DNA of 47,009 nt from Methanobacteriota archaeon (GCA_002698145.1 NZVG01000032.1:28415-75423), one strand, 5' to 3'; counted from the first letter of the stretch, positions 9,145-18,097 are shown. A program made the numbers and translations. Notes: a model not told the origin generated them from the letters alone.

Positions 9145-9978
9145 ATGGCACTTGTAGGGCCAATCATGGACCTCTTAGGAGACCAAGCAGTACTTCAGAA
9201 CCATGCACTACAAGGAAAAACTGCATTGATATGCGGTGCAAGCCGGGGGATTGGAGCAGCAACGGCACGTATCATGGCGAAAGCCGGTGCAAACGTCATC
9301 CTCGCCTCGCGTAATGAGGAACAACTCAATTCCGTATTCGAGGAACTCTCAGAACTCGGAAACGGTCATCATCAAACACTTGTCATGGACTTGGAGAACA
9401 CAGAAGCCATTGCAGGGTGTTTGCAGCCAATTCTTGACAAGGGTCCGATTCATATCCTGATTAACAATGCAGGCGGACCTCCTGGAGGCCCGTTGTTGGA
9501 TGCAAGCGTTGAGGAACTTTCTCAACCGTACGCTCGTCATTTACACGCCGCCCACACATTGGTCAAATTGCTCATTCCTGGCATGGTTGCGGAAAACTAC
9601 GGACGTATCATCCAAATTATTTCGACCAGTGTCCGTGAACCCATTCAAAACCTCGGTGTCTCCAATACGTTGCGTGGAGCGATGGCATCATGGGCAAAGA
9701 CGCTCTCGCGAGAACTTCATCCATCCATTACAATCAACAACGTTCTACCTGGTTTTACCGATACAGAACGCTTGGGGAGTTTAGCACAATCAATCCATGA
9801 GCGAACAGGTCAATCCATCGAAGCGATTCATGATGGTTGGATGAGCCAAGTTCCCATCGAGCGATTAATCGATCCGTTGGAAACTGCTTCGGTTATTGCA
9901 TTCCTTGCTTCACCAGCCGCTGGAGCGATTCGTGGTGTTTCTCTCCCAGTTGACGGTGGGCGTCTTCGAAGCATCTGA
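9145..9978 (+). CDS. Short-chain dehydrogenase/reductase with a non-canonical active site
   Basis: A 277-residue Rossmann-fold SDR. The cofactor motif CGASRGIG is at residues 30-37, the NNAG motif at 107-110, and a C-terminal LPVDGG segment resembles the usual 'DGG' end. Arg56 at the end of the second strand suggests NADP. The catalytic Ser region (ISTS, 159-162) is present. Where the YxxxK pair should lie the sequence is SNTLRGAM, so Tyr is replaced by Ser173 and Lys by Arg177. A subgroup of SDRs with this substitution may exist, but the reaction is unknown. The gene starts 17 nt after the hydrolase stop, consistent with one operon. A second Met at residue 8 is a possible start. Confidence 0.88.
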   Translation: MALVGPIMDLLGDQAVLQNHALQGKTALICGASRGIGAATARIMAKAGANVILASRNEEQLNSVFEELSELGNGHHQTLVMDLENTEAIAGCLQPILDKGPIHILINNAGGPPGGPLLDASVEELSQPYARHLHAAHTLVKLLIPGMVAENYGRIIQIISTSVREPIQNLGVSNTLRGAMASWAKTLSRELHPSITINNVLPGFTDTERLGSLAQSIHERTGQSIEAIHDGWMSQVPIERLIDPLETASVIAFLASPAAGAIRGVSLPVDGGRLRSI

Positions 9979-10051
9979 AGTCGTCCCAATTCATTTTGAA
10001 GTGCATTTGTGGAAAGACAACCTCAAGAAGGAACCCCTCTAAACACACGTT

Positions 10052-10219
10052 ATGGGGCACCTCGACGACGTTGGAATGGGATATTTTGAGCACATGATTG
10101 GAGCTTACAAGCTCGCTTTTCGGTTTGCACTTGGCGCGATTCAACTCCTCATACACGGATTGATTCCAGGCATCTTCATTGATGCTGGAAAGAACACTTC
10201 CGATGCCTACAAGAGGTAA
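10052..10219 (+). CDS. Small DUF6356-like protein, 55 residues
   Basis: A short frame opened by ATG at 10052 and closed by TAA, with an in-frame TAA four codons upstream that fixes the start. The product begins MGHLDDVGMGYFEHM, contains a hydrophobic helix (LAFRFALGAIQLLIHGLIPGIF), and ends in a polar stretch. The pattern 'HL..VGM.YF.H...A...A' followed by 'HG.iPg.F' matches what I recall of DUF6356, a family of tiny proteins of unknown function. It is likely membrane-associated. It lies 73 nt after the SDR and ends six bases before the convergent stop of the permease gene. No confident TATA box or ribosome-binding site is visible. Confidence 0.7.
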   Translation: MGHLDDVGMGYFEHMIGAYKLAFRFALGAIQLLIHGLIPGIFIDAGKNTSDAYKR

Positions 10220-10225
10220 TCGTCT

Positions 10226-11659
10226 TCATTTGTTACGGCCGGTCAAAGACTCACGGAAAGATTGGAACGGTGTCTTTGATATTTGCGCATACCTCTTTCC
10301 ATAAAGGAAGTACGTGACCAGACCTGCTGCAATGGCTGCCGAGGCGCCAATGAAGGCTTTGTCACCAATGAAGTAGATCAAGAAGAGCCCAGCAACGATG
10401 CCCCATATCTGCATGAATGGGTAGAAGATTCCCTTGTAGGAGGGGTCCCAACCGTGACGATCACTGGTTTGGCGAAGGATGATGACGCACGTGTTAATCA
10501 TGATGAAAATCATAATTTTGAAACCAGATGCTAGTTTAACGACGTCTTTGAGTGGTACGAAGAAGATAGCCAAACCCATGGCAACACCCGTTACGATAAT
10601 TGGCCAATGTGGTGTTTCGTATTTCTCATGGACACGCTCAAGCGCCGGTGGAAGCAACTTGTCTTGGCCCATGGCGTACAAAAATCTCGAGGAGGCTAGA
10701 ATTCCAGCAAGTGCCATTGAAATCATGGCTAGGACAGAAATAATGGCAGCGACTATGCCGAATTCGGTTCCGACAACTTCCTTTGCAAATACATAGATTG
10801 GGTCTTCGACAACTTTCCCATCAACTTTCCACCATTCTCCTGGAATCGCGGCCATCATGAGGTAAGCAATGGCAGAATACAGGATGGTCGCAATGAGCAA
10901 TGAAAGGAGCATTCCTGCGGGTAGATTCTTTTCTGGATCTTTGACTTCACCACCAATGGCGGCAACTTTTGTCACACCAGCGTATGCTACAAACACAAAG
11001 GCAGAGGTTTCGGCAAGTGTCCACAAATCCGTATCGAAGGCTGCTCTAAATGGACGGCCACCGTCGAAACCATCGACAAAGAAAGCTGCGACACAAGTAA
11101 TTATCAGCATGGCCAGGGTTACGAAGAGGACCGGCGTTTGAATTGCCTTGACCTTCTTGACACCAAGAATGTTCACGATGGTGATGAGTACCAAAGCACT
11201 CATTGATAGAACCATCATTCGCATTTGAATATCAAAATAGGTAGTGACTGCAATGAAGTATGCTGAAAAGCCAATCAGAGCAAAACCTGATTTGAGCAAA
11301 AACGATGCCCAAAGTCCGAGTCCGCTTATCGTCCCAATCATTGGACCATAGGTTCGCTCAAGATAGACATAGGAACCACCGCTCGATGGCATACCTGAAG
11401 ACAATTCTGCTTTGGATATTGCAGCGGGTAGAACAACTGCTGCCGCGACGATGAATGCAAGCCAAATTCCAGCACCCATAATGTCTGCTGCGAAGGTCGG
11501 GGTGACAAATATCCCTGGCAGCATGGCCGAGAGCGAGATAATGACAACACCGGAAAGACCCACACTTCGCTTGAGTGTTTTCTTGATTGTGTCCGTTCCT
11601 TTTTCTACGATAGAATCGAGTTTTGAAATTACGGTGGAATTGGGTTTTGAAATCGCCAT
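10226..11659 (-). CDS. APC-superfamily amino acid permease
   Basis: A 477-residue integral membrane transporter of the amino acid-polyamine-organocation superfamily, with about 12 hydrophobic segments. The first helix region reads VGLSGVVIISLSAMLPGIF, the unwound TM1 of APC carriers. Further signatures are SSGGSYVYLERTYGP, the FVAYAGVTKVAAIGGEVKDPEKNLP segment typical of TM6 and its loop (shown across residues about 230-255), and ASSRFLYAMGQDKLLP. It probably imports an amino acid or a related amine by cation symport; the substrate cannot be read from sequence. It lies about 110 nt downstream of the AmnA-RidA gene on the same strand, with its own TATA-like box, so a link to that catabolic cluster is plausible but unproven. 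Confidence 0.9.
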   Translation of the reverse strand: MAISKPNSTVISKLDSIVEKGTDTIKKTLKRSVGLSGVVIISLSAMLPGIFVTPTFAADIMGAGIWLAFIVAAAVVLPAAISKAELSSGMPSSGGSYVYLERTYGPMIGTISGLGLWASFLLKSGFALIGFSAYFIAVTTYFDIQMRMMVLSMSALVLITIVNILGVKKVKAIQTPVLFVTLAMLIITCVAAFFVDGFDGGRPFRAAFDTDLWTLAETSAFVFVAYAGVTKVAAIGGEVKDPEKNLPAGMLLSLLIATILYSAIAYLMMAAIPGEWWKVDGKVVEDPIYVFAKEVVGTEFGIVAAIISVLAMISMALAGILASSRFLYAMGQDKLLPPALERVHEKYETPHWPIIVTGVAMGLAIFFVPLKDVVKLASGFKIMIFIMINTCVIILRQTSDRHGWDPSYKGIFYPFMQIWGIVAGLFLIYFIGDKAFIGASAAIAAGLVTYFLYGKRYAQISKTPFQSFRESLTGRNK

Positions 11660-11717
11660 AACAATATCCCCGATTTACTGCACTGTACGTGCTTCTAAAT
11701 GTATACAAGCAAACTTA

Positions 11718-11728
11718 GGATATATTCT
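11718..11728 (-). promoter_or_regulatory. TATA-like box of the APC permease gene
   Basis: The minus strand reads AGAATATATCC in an AT-rich spacer between the AmnA-RidA stop and the permease start. Standard archaeal spacing puts transcription start near 11697 with a leader of about 37 nt. A second, weaker AT-rich element lies near 11693-11704. Confidence 0.35.
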
Positions 11729-11769
11729 CTTGCATTTTTTAAGGATACAAATTACCGAATTCAGGGGGG

Positions 11770-13164
11770 TCAGATTTTTGCAATAACCTTCATTTCGACG
11801 GCGATTGGAGTTGGCAGTGCACGAATAGCGAGTGTTGTTCGAGTAGGTCCGTAGTGGCCAAGAGTTTCAGCCCAGACCTCATTGTAGCCCGCAAAGTCAC
11901 GATCCATATCGACCAAAAAGGAGGTGACATCAACCACTTTTTCCATCGAAGACCCTGCCTCTTCAAGTATACGCGAAATATTTTCAACAACCGCTCGTGT
12001 TTGAGCCTTGATGTCGTATTCGAGGGGTTGGCCTTCGCCGTCTCGGATAGGACCGCCGGGTATTGCGTTTGTTCCGGGCTGTCGCGGCCCTACACCAGAA
12101 AGGTACAGCAAATCACCGACTCGTCGAGCATGTGGATAGAGACCCACTGGCTTCGGAGCTGCATCGGTGTTTACTGCATCCTCGCCTTCAGCGGGGTTCC
12201 ATAATGCAGGGCCATTATCGCTTGAGGGAGGTGCCTGCTCAGTTTCAGAACCAGCAGTATCGAGAACATTTCGTTCACCACGATAGACATCCACATCGTC
12301 TTCATCGTACTCCTTGTCGCCTTGTCCATTCGAGGTCGGATCGAGGTGAACAACTGCACCTCCCGCACCGTGCAGGGCTTCGTATGCGAGCACTCGGCCT
12401 GTGAGGTCGTTTCGATTGTCGTTCATTGCTGAAAGCCACCACATCGGTTTGAAGGTGACAACCTTCTGTACACGTATTTGCTGGTGAATGGTTCGAGAGA
12501 GTTGGGCGACATCTTCAAGTCGACCCTCCTCCAGGAACTCAAGCACCTTTCGATTCCATTCATCGTCTTTGAGTGAGTGGATTTTATCTTCGGATGCATC
12601 AATGAATTCTGTGAACATTCGATTTGACATCGACATTGCAGTAACTGCAACAGCCTTCTTTCCAGATGATTTGAGAACGTCCAAACAGGCCTTTGCAAGA
12701 ACAGTGGTTTCTGCACGGTTTGCATAAACGTTTGAAGAAACGATGACAGCTGGAATCGCATTATCAGGATTGAGCAATTTAAGCGCAACAACCGAGCCTA
12801 CATCGATTGGAAAACCATGGTAAGCCACTGTTCGACTCTGAAGACCGCGAGCATGGTTTGCTTCGTTCCAAGCATGAGCAAAATCAGCATCAATCCGAAA
12901 GGAATAGTCCATCGAGCCCAAATCGTGGAAATCCTGGTCAACAAGCGTCCACGTTGGATTTGGGTCTGCTTGAATCTGATGACCGATAATGCTCGGCCAC
13001 GTCGTTGAATAGATGATGAGCAAATCCGCATCGCTTTGTGCGATCTGTTCACGCGCTTCATCGAATGCATCACGCAATCGTTGCCAGCCTTCGTTCTGAT
13101 CAGGAACCAACAGTGGGTGTGGATGGACTGGTACAACATAGGATGCTAAAATTGGATTGGCCAT
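11770..13164 (-). CDS. 2-aminophenol 1,6-dioxygenase alpha-like (AmnA) domain fused to a RidA-type 2-aminomuconate deaminase domain
   Basis: A 464-residue fusion when started at 13164 (MANPILASYV); a longer start at 13197 would overlap amnB. Residues 1 to about 265 are a LigB-fold extradiol dioxygenase domain resembling the non-catalytic alpha subunit AmnA (YSTTWPSIIG and YHGFPIDVGSV segments). The PHPPH-type iron ligands seen in the partner are not intact. An acidic low-complexity linker (about 266-337) follows. Residues 338-464 are a RidA/YjgF domain of the 2-aminomuconate deaminase kind: YPHARRVGDLLYLSG, DFAGYNEV, and GPTRTT with the conserved Arg, plus a late Glu. It would hold the ring-cleavage partner and release ammonia from 2-aminomuconate in one polypeptide. 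It starts two bases after the amnB stop, with GGAGG upstream. Family calls are strong; substrate is inferred. Confidence 0.87.
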   Translation of the reverse strand: MANPILASYVVPVHPHPLLVPDQNEGWQRLRDAFDEAREQIAQSDADLLIIYSTTWPSIIGHQIQADPNPTWTLVDQDFHDLGSMDYSFRIDADFAHAWNEANHARGLQSRTVAYHGFPIDVGSVVALKLLNPDNAIPAVIVSSNVYANRAETTVLAKACLDVLKSSGKKAVAVTAMSMSNRMFTEFIDASEDKIHSLKDDEWNRKVLEFLEEGRLEDVAQLSRTIHQQIRVQKVVTFKPMWWLSAMNDNRNDLTGRVLAYEALHGAGGAVVHLDPTSNGQGDKEYDEDDVDVYRGERNVLDTAGSETEQAPPSSDNGPALWNPAEGEDAVNTDAAPKPVGLYPHARRVGDLLYLSGVGPRQPGTNAIPGGPIRDGEGQPLEYDIKAQTRAVVENISRILEEAGSSMEKVVDVTSFLVDMDRDFAGYNEVWAETLGHYGPTRTTLAIRALPTPIAVEMKVIAKI

Positions 13165-13166
13165 AC

Positions 13167-14063
13167 TCAAACCTCCTCGTGCAAATAACATGGCCACTCA
13201 ACAATTGCATTACCCGTTCCGATGATTGTCCCGTATCCATGGAGCGTGGCAGGGTAAGATGGTACAGAAAGGGTGCTGAGAAGCCAAGTGAGGCCTCCCC
13301 CATCCGATTCGGCGATTGCTTGTTCAGTAAATTCGGGCATCTCATCGATGATTCGTTTGGCTTGTCCCGTTCGCATGTAATCGATAATACGCATGTCCCA
13401 AAGATGCATAGCATGGCTGGCGATATGCTCTTTGCTCATGTCCTCAGGAACATCGGATTCGGTTGTGAAATGACGATGAGAGAGCGAATTGGAAGCAAGG
13501 ACAACGGCTTTCTTTCCGCTTTCATGAATCGCGTCTCGAGTCACACGTCCTAATTCCATCATCATCTCTTGCATAACTTCGACAGAGTAGTAGTGCCTGG
13601 AGCGATTCGAAGAAATAACGACCAACGGCTTGTCAAATGCTGGATTGACCATGTGCCCTGTCGTAATGGTCCCATAATCAACTCGGAAATCTGGATTTTC
13701 CATCATTTTCACAGCCAGACCTGCATCAGCTGCTTTGTCATGAATGGCTTTGCTCAGCTCGACATCAACATCGAGATTGTAGGAGTAACGGAACAGATTC
13801 GGGAAGATAGGATCCACCGAAAGTCCCTCAAAGTTTGGTAGTCCGAGGAAATGGGTTCCAACATAGGTTTGCCAATGTGGCGAAAGAATGACCAGAACGT
13901 CGTGCTCGATTTTGGAAAGAGATTCACGAAGTCGTTCATAGCCCCATCGGAGTTGCTCCCATCCACCTTCGGAAGTCGGTTCGTTTTGTGGAGGGTTTTC
14001 TGCGTAGACAAGGTGGGGCGGGTGTGGAGCAAGACAGCCTGCAACAATTGAGCCTTTGGCCAT
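13167..14063 (-). CDS. Extradiol ring-cleavage dioxygenase, 2-aminophenol 1,6-dioxygenase beta (AmnB) type
   Basis: The 298-residue catalytic subunit of a LigB-superfamily dioxygenase. It has the PHPPHLVYAENPP signature near the N-terminus. Predicted Fe(II) ligands are His14, His63 (LSPHWQTYVG) and Glu252 (AIAESDGGGL). These are each one residue beyond His13, His62 and Glu251 of the Comamonas enzyme as I recall it. The expected reaction is O2-dependent opening of an aminophenol ring to 2-aminomuconate 6-semialdehyde, though a substituted aminophenol, catechol or 3-hydroxyanthranilate is also possible. The next gene encodes the alpha subunit with a fused deaminase, two bases downstream, so the subunits are translationally coupled. 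A CATATG-containing element about 25 nt upstream (near 14084-14091) may be the TATA box. Cytoplasmic. Confidence 0.88.
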   Translation of the reverse strand: MAKGSIVAGCLAPHPPHLVYAENPPQNEPTSEGGWEQLRWGYERLRESLSKIEHDVLVILSPHWQTYVGTHFLGLPNFEGLSVDPIFPNLFRYSYNLDVDVELSKAIHDKAADAGLAVKMMENPDFRVDYGTITTGHMVNPAFDKPLVVISSNRSRHYYSVEVMQEMMMELGRVTRDAIHESGKKAVVLASNSLSHRHFTTESDVPEDMSKEHIASHAMHLWDMRIIDYMRTGQAKRIIDEMPEFTEQAIAESDGGGLTWLLSTLSVPSYPATLHGYGTIIGTGNAIVEWPCYLHEEV

Positions 14064-14144
14064 GACTCAACCAAACACTGGTCGCATATGGATGCATCGC
14101 ATGGCAAGGCTAAACCTCAAACGAGAAGGGTTTGAGCACGAACC

Positions 14145-14654
14145 ATGTCGGAGGTGAGGGAGGATCCTATTCCATCCAACGCTCTTTCGGATTCTACCGT
14201 CAATGAACCCAATGTTACACAAAAGGAAATTTTCTCCGATATGCTGCGCCATATGATGGCTCCACTTGTCATTGGGATGGTCTTTGGCGGCATATGGCAA
14301 CTCACCGTCATGCCTCGAATTGACACGTTTGTTCCAAATCCAGTGCATGGCGCTTTCGCATTGTGTCTCATCACATCCCCCTTGATTTACAAACTACTCG
14401 TGGGTATGGAAATGAACCGTGCAGGAGAATATGCAATGGGTTTTGCAGTGACGGCGTGCACTCTCTCAATGGTCTGGATGTTTGGCACTCCATCTGTTTA
14501 TCTTGGAGGATTTCTTCCTTGCATCGCTTGGTTGTTCATCAGTTCATACTGGCTACAGTTTGACTTTCCACCGTTCCGCTATGGGCTCTGGCACGCTATG
14601 GCTGTGAACGTTGGCGCCTTTGGAGGCAGTATCCTCGCCTACAATTACCTCTAA
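14145..14654 (+). CDS. Multi-pass membrane protein of unknown function
   Basis: Not recognised. It has 169 residues, with a polar acidic N-terminus of about 30 residues and then four hydrophobic segments: [47 protein letters not shown] and about 115-135 plus a final stretch near the C-terminus. No charged catalytic motif or known signature is visible. The gene runs opposite to its neighbours: it is divergent from amnB, and its TAA overlaps the TAG of the convergent panB gene by three bases in CTAA. It may be unrelated to the surrounding metabolism. Confidence 0.75.
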   Translation: MSEVREDPIPSNALSDSTVNEPNVTQKEIFSDMLRHMMAPLVIGMVFGGIWQLTVMPRIDTFVPNPVHGAFALCLITSPLIYKLLVGMEMNRAGEYAMGFAVTACTLSMVWMFGTPSVYLGGFLPCIAWLFISSYWLQFDFPPFRYGLWHAMAVNVGAFGGSILAYNYL

Positions 14655-15472
14655 GACGTATAGGACTCTGAATCATTCGGGAAATCCCCCGAACGAACAT
14701 CATCACAATATGAGCGAATTGCACCATCGATTTCCTCGGCAAGGTTGAGATATCGACGAAGGAACCGGGGTGAAAAATCCATCGTAATGCCGAGAAGGTC
14801 GTGCAAAACGAGAACTTGGCCGTCGCAGTGAGGGCCAGCTCCAATTCCGATGACCGGGATGCTCAACTCGCTCTGGACGCGTTGTGCAAGCTCCTTTGGA
14901 ATCTTTTCTAGAACGATCGCAAAGCAACCCGCCTCCTCGAGAAGTTTTGCATCTTCGATTAACTTCTCTGCCTCTTCGTCTTCTTTGGCGCGGACCGTGT
15001 ACGTTCCAAACTTGTAGATGCTTTGGGGAGTGAGTCCAAGATGGCCCATAACAGGGATTCCTGCTGTCAAAATTCGTTCAATGGATTCAACAATCTCTGA
15101 ACCTCCCTCGAGTTTGACAGCATGACCTTCTGCTTCTTTCATGATGCGGATTGCACTCTCAAGGGCTTGCCTTGAATTTCCTTGATAGGTTCCAAAAGGC
15201 ATGTCGACCACAATCAAGGCACGGTCAACGGCGCGTTGAACACATTGTGCATGATAGATCATGTGGTCGAGTGTCATAGGGACCGTCGTTACTTGACCAG
15301 CCATGACATTCGAAGCTGAATCGCCGACCAGAATAACATCGACACCGGCAGCATCAACAAGACGTGCAAGAGAATAATCGTACGCTGTAAGCATCGTTAT
15401 TGGCTCGTTCGCTCGCTTCATTTCTTGGAGCGTGTGCGTCGTTACTTTCGTCGCCTTGCTGTGAACGGACAT
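14651..15472 (-). CDS. panB: 3-methyl-2-oxobutanoate hydroxymethyltransferase
   Basis: Transfers a hydroxymethyl group from 5,10-methylene-tetrahydrofolate to 2-oxoisovalerate to give ketopantoate, the first committed step of pantothenate and CoA synthesis. It has 273 residues, the normal length. Recognisable segments are [26 protein letters not shown] with a metal-binding Asp, [23 protein letters not shown], and the VLEKIP segment holding the likely catalytic Glu. It lies 55 nt downstream of the aldehyde dehydrogenase gene on the same strand and may be read through from it, but the pathway is unrelated. Its stop overlaps that of the convergent membrane-protein gene. Confidence 0.95.
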   Translation of the reverse strand: MSVHSKATKVTTHTLQEMKRANEPITMLTAYDYSLARLVDAAGVDVILVGDSASNVMAGQVTTVPMTLDHMIYHAQCVQRAVDRALIVVDMPFGTYQGNSRQALESAIRIMKEAEGHAVKLEGGSEIVESIERILTAGIPVMGHLGLTPQSIYKFGTYTVRAKEDEEAEKLIEDAKLLEEAGCFAIVLEKIPKELAQRVQSELSIPVIGIGAGPHCDGQVLVLHDLLGITMDFSPRFLRRYLNLAEEIDGAIRSYCDDVRSGDFPNDSESYTS

Positions 15473-15527
15473 TGTTCTGCCTCATGCTTCCGATTGAATT
15501 CACCATTTCAAAGGCTCGGCAACGAAA

Positions 15528-16973
15528 TCAATCGTGTTTGATGCAAACATTCAGCGGCTCGGAAAAGAAACCAAGGCTCCAGGCGCCACCTTCTCGTCCA
15601 AGACCAGAGTTTTTGACACCACCAAAAGGTGTACGTAAATCACGGTGCAGCCAAGTATTGACCCAAACAATTCCAGTTTGTATTTTTTGAGCGATTTTGT
15701 GTGCTCGATCAGTGTCATTCGACCATATTGATCCAGCCAAGCCATACTCCGTAGAATTTGCAATCTCAATGGCTTCCTCATCGGATTCGAATCGATGAAT
15801 GGTTACAACAGGTCCAAAAATTTCCTCTGTAGCGGTACGAGATGTGTGCTGAAGACCATCGATAACGGTCGGTCTCAAGAAAGCCCCTTCAGGCGAGGGG
15901 CCAACTTGTCCGGTCATTTCACGGGTACCCCCCGTGAGAACGTTTCCTCCCTCTTCAATTCCGAGTTGAATGTAGGATTCCACCTTTTCCATGTGCTCTT
16001 GGCTGATGAGTGCTCCGATTTGTGTGGATTCATCCTCTGGGGAGCCGCAAATCATTTCGTCGACAAGCTGGATAAGTTTGGAAGTGAATTTCTCGGCAAT
16101 GGAGGCATGTACGAGGATTCGAGAACCGCACAAACAGACCTGTCCACCGTTTGTAAATCCCGCTCGAAGCGCTCCGTTAACAGCCACATCGAGATCTGCA
16201 TCATCGAGGATAATGGTTGCATTTTTGCCCCCCAATTCAAGTGAGAGTTTCTTGAACATTGGCGCAGCCGAAGCAGCAACATGTCGTCCCGTCGCAGTAC
16301 CCCCTGTAAAGGAGATAGCTCGAATGGAAGGGTGGTCCAGAATTGCCTGCCCAACCTCTGGACCATAGCCATGAACAACGTTGAGTACACCCGAAGGGAG
16401 ACCGATCTCCGAAGCCACCTCGCACATGAGATTTGCAGTCAGCGGTGTAAGTTCACTCGGTTTTGCAACAACTGTGTTTCCCATCAACAACGCTGGCGCA
16501 ACCTTCCAACTCAACAAATAGAGCGGAAGATTCCATGGAGTAATCAACCCAACCGTTCCGACCGGGTTTCGATGCACAAAGTTGGTTGCATCACGCATTT
16601 CAAACACCTCAGGTTCTTGGTTCCGAGCAAAATCAGCAAAGAATCTGAAATTGTCGATTGAACGTTGTGCATCCACTCGTCGAGCCAAGGCTAGTGGTTT
16701 ACCGGTATCTCTTGACTCACGATGGGCGAGTTCTTCTTTCCGTGCCTCAAGCCCATCTGCAAGACGATCTAGCCACGTTGCACGCTCAAGCATATCCAAC
16801 GAGGACCATGCTTCTTGTGCACTAGCAGCTGCTTTTACTGCTTCTTCGACGTCTGAATCCTTTGACCTCGCAATCGTTCCAATGGTTTGGCCTGTAGCAG
16901 GATTGAGATTTGTCAGTGTTTGTCCATCGGTAGCATCAACAAATACACCGTTTATGAAATTCAAGGCATTCAT
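15528..16973 (-). CDS. Aldehyde dehydrogenase, 2-aminomuconate/2-hydroxymuconate semialdehyde type
   Basis: An NAD(P)-dependent ALDH of 481 residues. The start at 16973 (MNALNFINGVFV) overlaps the upstream stop as ATGA; a longer frame from 17021 adds an unaligned tail. Catalytic residues are visible: Asn148 in PWNLPLY, Glu247 in LELGGK, and Cys280 in GGQVC. The C-terminal run VNTWLHRDLRTPFGG... (about 437-466), ending in GREGGAWSLGFFSE, is typical of the 2-aminomuconic and 2-hydroxymuconic semialdehyde dehydrogenases (AmnC, DmpC, ALDH8A1). It is the enzyme needed between the AmnAB dioxygenase and the deaminase domain encoded nearby: it would oxidise 2-aminomuconate semialdehyde to 2-aminomuconate. 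Last of three coupled genes with the luciferase-like monooxygenase and the asparaginase-II homologue. Confidence 0.9.
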   Translation of the reverse strand: MNALNFINGVFVDATDGQTLTNLNPATGQTIGTIARSKDSDVEEAVKAAASAQEAWSSLDMLERATWLDRLADGLEARKEELAHRESRDTGKPLALARRVDAQRSIDNFRFFADFARNQEPEVFEMRDATNFVHRNPVGTVGLITPWNLPLYLLSWKVAPALLMGNTVVAKPSELTPLTANLMCEVASEIGLPSGVLNVVHGYGPEVGQAILDHPSIRAISFTGGTATGRHVAASAAPMFKKLSLELGGKNATIILDDADLDVAVNGALRAGFTNGGQVCLCGSRILVHASIAEKFTSKLIQLVDEMICGSPEDESTQIGALISQEHMEKVESYIQLGIEEGGNVLTGGTREMTGQVGPSPEGAFLRPTVIDGLQHTSRTATEEIFGPVVTIHRFESDEEAIEIANSTEYGLAGSIWSNDTDRAHKIAQKIQTGIVWVNTWLHRDLRTPFGGVKNSGLGREGGAWSLGFFSEPLNVCIKHD

Positions 16974-18097
16974 AGATCCATCTCCGCATCGTACATCCAT
17001 CGGTCCTGATCGGGATCCCATTCATCCCACGTTGGAATGGTTTCGAGTTCCTTGATGTAACGCTCGGGAACAATGCCCGGGACAATAAACGCTTTTTGTC
17101 GATGCAGAGGGTAGGGATTTCTTAGGTCAATGCCCAAGACTCCGAGAATTGCACGAGCAACATACCACGTCGCTTGTGCATTCCAACCATGAGCGATTTT
17201 GATAACAATTCCAAGGCCCTTTGGGTAATCGGGATGCTCGATCGCTAAACCGAGCAAACCGTCAGCACCTTCCTTGGCAATGACCGCCCCTTCACCGGCT
17301 TTGAGAATGGTCGAATCCAAGCGATTGAATCCACCAACAAGATCGGGATGACGAACCATTGCTTCCCAAATCCAATCCTCATCCTTGTCTCGAACAAGTC
17401 CTGCGTATATTTGTGCAAGTTCGGCGACTGTGTTGGAAACAGTTGGTAAGCCGCAACCGTCTTTTGCGATTCTCTGTGGAGTCCAATCCTCACCGATAAA
17501 TCGTCGAATTTGCGTCATGTATGCCTCAAACACTTGATGACTTGGCAAGGTATACCCCGCACGATTCCAGCCTTTCTCCCTGCAGCCACGCAGAATCGCA
17601 GCATGTTCTCCTGAGCATGTATGATACCATCGACGAGGACGACGAACTTGTCGACCGAATTGAATCAATGGAACGTCAAGTGGGGTCAACATCAGTGGCC
17701 ACTCAGACTCCGAAAGGAGCGATTGCGCTGCAGAAACGTGCTCAGTATCGCCGTTGTGGCTCGCAACAGAGATTGCTTTTTGTTCCCACGAAAGGTCAGC
17801 CAGCTCTTCAACGAATGCTTTGAGCATAAATGGCTTCATCATCGAGCGACCATAGCACAGGACATTTCCCCCAAATGAGTGGATGACTTCATCCCCATGC
17901 GCCCAAGCAACTGCGCCGTGAATTGTCGTTTCTGAGACGCCGTTCCGTCGATAGTCCACAAGTGGCTCCCAAGCTACGTCACGGCCTGTTGGGATGCCTT
18001 GAACCTGCTCACCGAGTGGTGAATCGGGGAACAACTCGCTTCCCGGCCGACCGGGTTTTACTGCGGAGTGCTTATGGTGATTGATTCGCATTTTCAA
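16970..18097 (-). CDS. L-asparaginase II (AnsA/thermolabile type) family hydrolase
   Basis: A 375-residue member of the family typified by Rhizobium etli inducible asparaginase, unrelated to classical asparaginases. Visible signatures are GRSMMKPF with the Ser85-x-x-Lys88 pair, ASHNGDTEH, TCSGEHAAIL at 160-169, and DGCGLP with Cys215. In the R. etli enzyme the middle motif is CSGKH and its Lys helps bind zinc. Here it is Glu164, so substrate or chemistry may differ. The gene overlaps the upstream luciferase-like gene and the downstream ALDH gene by four bases each (ATGA), giving tight translational coupling. An amide-hydrolysing step in the same catabolic route is the most natural reading; plain asparaginase activity is the alternative. 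Confidence 0.82.
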   Translation of the reverse strand: MKMRINHHKHSAVKPGRPGSELFPDSPLGEQVQGIPTGRDVAWEPLVDYRRNGVSETTIHGAVAWAHGDEVIHSFGGNVLCYGRSMMKPFMLKAFVEELADLSWEQKAISVASHNGDTEHVSAAQSLLSESEWPLMLTPLDVPLIQFGRQVRRPRRWYHTCSGEHAAILRGCREKGWNRAGYTLPSHQVFEAYMTQIRRFIGEDWTPQRIAKDGCGLPTVSNTVAELAQIYAGLVRDKDEDWIWEAMVRHPDLVGGFNRLDSTILKAGEGAVIAKEGADGLLGLAIEHPDYPKGLGIVIKIAHGWNAQATWYVARAILGVLGIDLRNPYPLHRQKAFIVPGIVPERYIKELETIPTWDEWDPDQDRWMYDAEMDL

